A DNA stretch of 7,290 nt from a bacterium. Lineage in GTDB: Bacteria > Hydrogenedentota > Hydrogenedentia > Hydrogenedentiales > SLHB01. Made by a program: the position numbers and the translations under genes. Positions 5,985 through 7,290 of the stretch are shown here, piece by piece. A model generated the notes under the pieces. The model made no database searches. It worked only from the letters and a program-made list of their open reading frames with translations, and was not told where the DNA came from. Numbering within the stretch: the first letter of the stretch is position 1; every line of letters starts with the position of its first letter. The stretch covers positions 1-7,290 of the forward strand of contig JAAEQP010001692.1 of the NCBI GenBank assembly GCA_024231375.1, given 5' to 3'.

Positions 5985-7124
5985 CTATCCAATGGCCTGG
6001 TCGATGAACGGCCACATGAGGTCCTTGTAGAATCGGTGCCCTTCCGACCCGTACCGCAAATCGAAGTGGTCGGGCACGCCGGCCGCCGCGAAGATGGGTC
6101 GGACACGGGTGGCCGTGCGGTCGATGTCCGGCATCGTGAACAGGGCGTCCTTCTTGCCGTGAACGGCCAGGAAGGCGCGCGGGGCGATGAGACCCGCGAT
6201 GTCGTGGGCATCACCGAAGGTCATGATGTTGGGCACCAGATTGCAGTCGCAGAGCTGGATGCAGCCATCGTCCTTGACGAACGAGGAAAAGGCGCACGAT
6301 GACACGGCTACGGTGATTCGCGGGTCGCACGCGGGAGCGAACAGACTGACTACGCCCCCACCCGAGTTGCCGAACATCAGCACACGGTCGGCGTCAGCAC
6401 CGGGCAGGGCCAGGCCCCAATCGAGAAAGCGCTCCATATCCCAGACGCGCTCGCCCATGGGGGTGCGTCCGGCAAGCAGGCAGTGGACCATCTGGCTGCG
6501 GCAGTCGCGCTTGCTGTGGCGTCCATCAACGTCTGGCACGCCCGGGCACCCGAGACCGCGAGTCGCGGGGGCGATGGCGATGTAGCCTCTCTTGACCGCT
6601 TGGACCGCAATGTCTCGGTCCTCCTCGGCGATATGCCTGCGCTCCGCCTCGGTCCTGTAGATGTTTGCGTATCTTCCGTGGGGACCGTGACCATGGGGCG
6701 CGATGGCAAGGGGGTGCGGGCCGCCGCTGGTGGGACGCAACAACCAGAATGGCACGGACACGTCGGGTTCGGTGACCATCTCGCCCTTGGCGCGGGTGTA
6801 TCCGTCGAGGGTTTCTTCGTCCCCAAGCTCAACCGTCGGCTGCCAGTCCCTCAGTTCCTCTGCCATCCGTTCGAGCCCGAGCAACCCGCGCAGCACCGGC
6901 CGCGCCTCGCCCAGCCACTCCTTGTGAGACGCAGGGTCCGTGGCGGTGCATGCGTAGGCCCGGCGATCTTCGGCGTAGACACGGCTCAGGTAGCGTTTGA
7001 CCGCCGGGGTATGCTCCACCACCTTCTCCTTCCCGGAGGCAGTGGTCGTCGGGGTCGCACTCGACGCCGCCAAGGTGGCAGCGGCGGCAACGGGCACAGT
7101 ACACAGAAAGCTTCGGCGTCTCAT
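5985..7124 (-). CDS. Tat-exported alpha/beta hydrolase, acetyl xylan esterase/dienelactone hydrolase-like
   Basis: The 379-residue enzyme starts with a Tat signal peptide: RRSFLC in the n-region, an Ala-rich core, and likely cleavage near residue 23. It should fold in the cytoplasm and act outside the inner membrane. The alpha/beta-hydrolase triad is readable: nucleophile Ser254 in GNSGGG, Asp326 in VHGKKDALF and His363 in GSEGHRFYK. HGHGPHG (144-150) is the likely oxyanion region. Length and motifs fit the acetyl xylan esterase-like hydrolases of carbohydrate-degrading bacteria, so deacetylation of plant or algal polysaccharide is plausible but the substrate is unknown. Eleven cysteines, several clustered around 277-294, may form disulfides. 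ATG 7124 is chosen over an in-frame ATG at 7157 because a perfect AGGAGG lies 7 nt before it and the Tat motif then sits at the N-terminus. No sugar-related gene is adjacent. Confidence 0.9.
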   Translation of the reverse strand: MRRRSFLCTVPVAAAATLAASSATPTTTASGKEKVVEHTPAVKRYLSRVYAEDRRAYACTATDPASHKEWLGEARPVLRGLLGLERMAEELRDWQPTVELGDEETLDGYTRAKGEMVTEPDVSVPFWLLRPTSGGPHPLAIAPHGHGPHGRYANIYRTEAERRHIAEEDRDIAVQAVKRGYIAIAPATRGLGCPGVPDVDGRHSKRDCRSQMVHCLLAGRTPMGERVWDMERFLDWGLALPGADADRVLMFGNSGGGVVSLFAPACDPRITVAVSSCAFSSFVKDDGCIQLCDCNLVPNIMTFGDAHDIAGLIAPRAFLAVHGKKDALFTMPDIDRTATRVRPIFAAAGVPDHFDLRYGSEGHRFYKDLMWPFIDQAIG

Positions 7125-7131
7125 GTCCCAC

Positions 7132-7137
7132 CCTCCT
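7132..7137 (-). promoter_or_regulatory. Shine-Dalgarno deciding the hydrolase start
   Basis: The minus strand reads AGGAGG, 7 nt before the ATG at 7124. The alternative ATG at 7157 has no such site and would put eleven extra residues before the Tat motif. Confidence 0.85.
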
Positions 7138-7219
7138 TCTGTGAAAGAGGATAGCACAAGGTTCTAGTGGTGTGCTTCGGAGTTGATGGTTGTTCTCCAA
7201 GGCGCGCTTCGCAAGAAGA

Positions 7220-7272
7220 GGGACAGACACGTCTCGCTCGGGGACTCGCTCGCTTGCATCAGTCCCCCTTTT
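7220..7272. repeat. REP-like repeat/hairpin segment at the right edge
   Basis: GGGGACT (7240-7246) pairs with AGTCCCC (7261-7267) around a 14-nt loop and is followed by CCTTTT on the plus strand. CTCGCTCG occurs twice (7233-7240 and 7245-7252), offset by 12 nt. A further GGGAC (7220-7224) can compete for the same GTCCC arm. No gene explains it. Such GGGAC/GTCCC mosaics resemble REP-type elements or the flanks of Y1 (IS200-like, RAYT) transposases, but copy number cannot be seen here. A plain terminator for a plus-strand transcript is the alternative. Confidence 0.4.
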
Positions 7273-7290
7273 GCTGCGCTTTCTCGCCTA

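Noticed and set aside
5985..6302. Plus-strand open frames across the hydrolase gene (for example 5910-6302 and 6483-7154)
   Set aside because: They run antisense to an enzyme with a complete catalytic triad and show no recognisable motifs, so they are shadow frames.
7125..7157. Alternative upstream start of the alpha/beta hydrolase
   Set aside because: The added residues would bury the Tat motif, and the perfect AGGAGG belongs to the ATG at 7124.
7233..7252. Short direct repeat considered as the start of a CRISPR array
   Set aside because: The unit is only 8 bp with 4 nt between copies, far from CRISPR repeat and spacer sizes.

Overview
The window comes from a GC-rich, didermic-looking bacterium. 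It carries five genes plus the tail of a sixth. I cannot place the organism from sequence alone. The mix (FadN-type beta-oxidation enzyme, Tat-exported esterase-like hydrolase, surface protein with a CTERM-like tail, standalone EF-hand-rich protein) would suit an environmental lineage such as Hydrogenedentota, Planctomycetota or a neighbour; this is inference. Strong Shine-Dalgarno (SD) sequences precede most genes, the RNA helicase being the exception.

Layout. Positions 1-1963 (+) hold a fatty-acid beta-oxidation pair: the C-terminal part of a FadN-type 3-hydroxyacyl-CoA dehydrogenase/enoyl-CoA hydratase, then a FadA-type thiolase 40 nt later. Together they catalyse hydration, oxidation and thiolysis of acyl-CoA. 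A GC-rich hairpin at 1992-2017 follows the thiolase. Next comes an RhlE-like DEAD-box RNA helicase (2157-3374, +), possibly with a long structured leader. A 236-nt gene-free gap ends in an intrinsic terminator (3547-3590) that works for the opposite strand.

Positions 3611-4978 (-) encode a 455-residue protein with EF-hand-like calcium-binding loops in its C-terminal half and an unrecognised N-terminal half. It is transcribed divergently from a small exported protein (5241-5891, +) with a Sec signal peptide, a beta-rich body and a C-terminal LPVAG/transmembrane/RRR tail. The intergenic region between them contains a good sigma70-like promoter, an extended -10 element and a possible opposing promoter. 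A 13-bp perfect inverted repeat at 5919-5945 separates this gene from a convergent Tat-exported alpha/beta hydrolase (5985-7124, -). The last 130 nt hold a repeat- and hairpin-rich segment (about 7220-7272) that looks like a dispersed REP-type element.

No CRISPR array, tRNA, rRNA, insertion sequence or recognisable defence system is present. The least explained parts are the EF-hand protein's N-terminal half, the anchor type of the small surface protein, the helicase leader and the repeat-like right edge.
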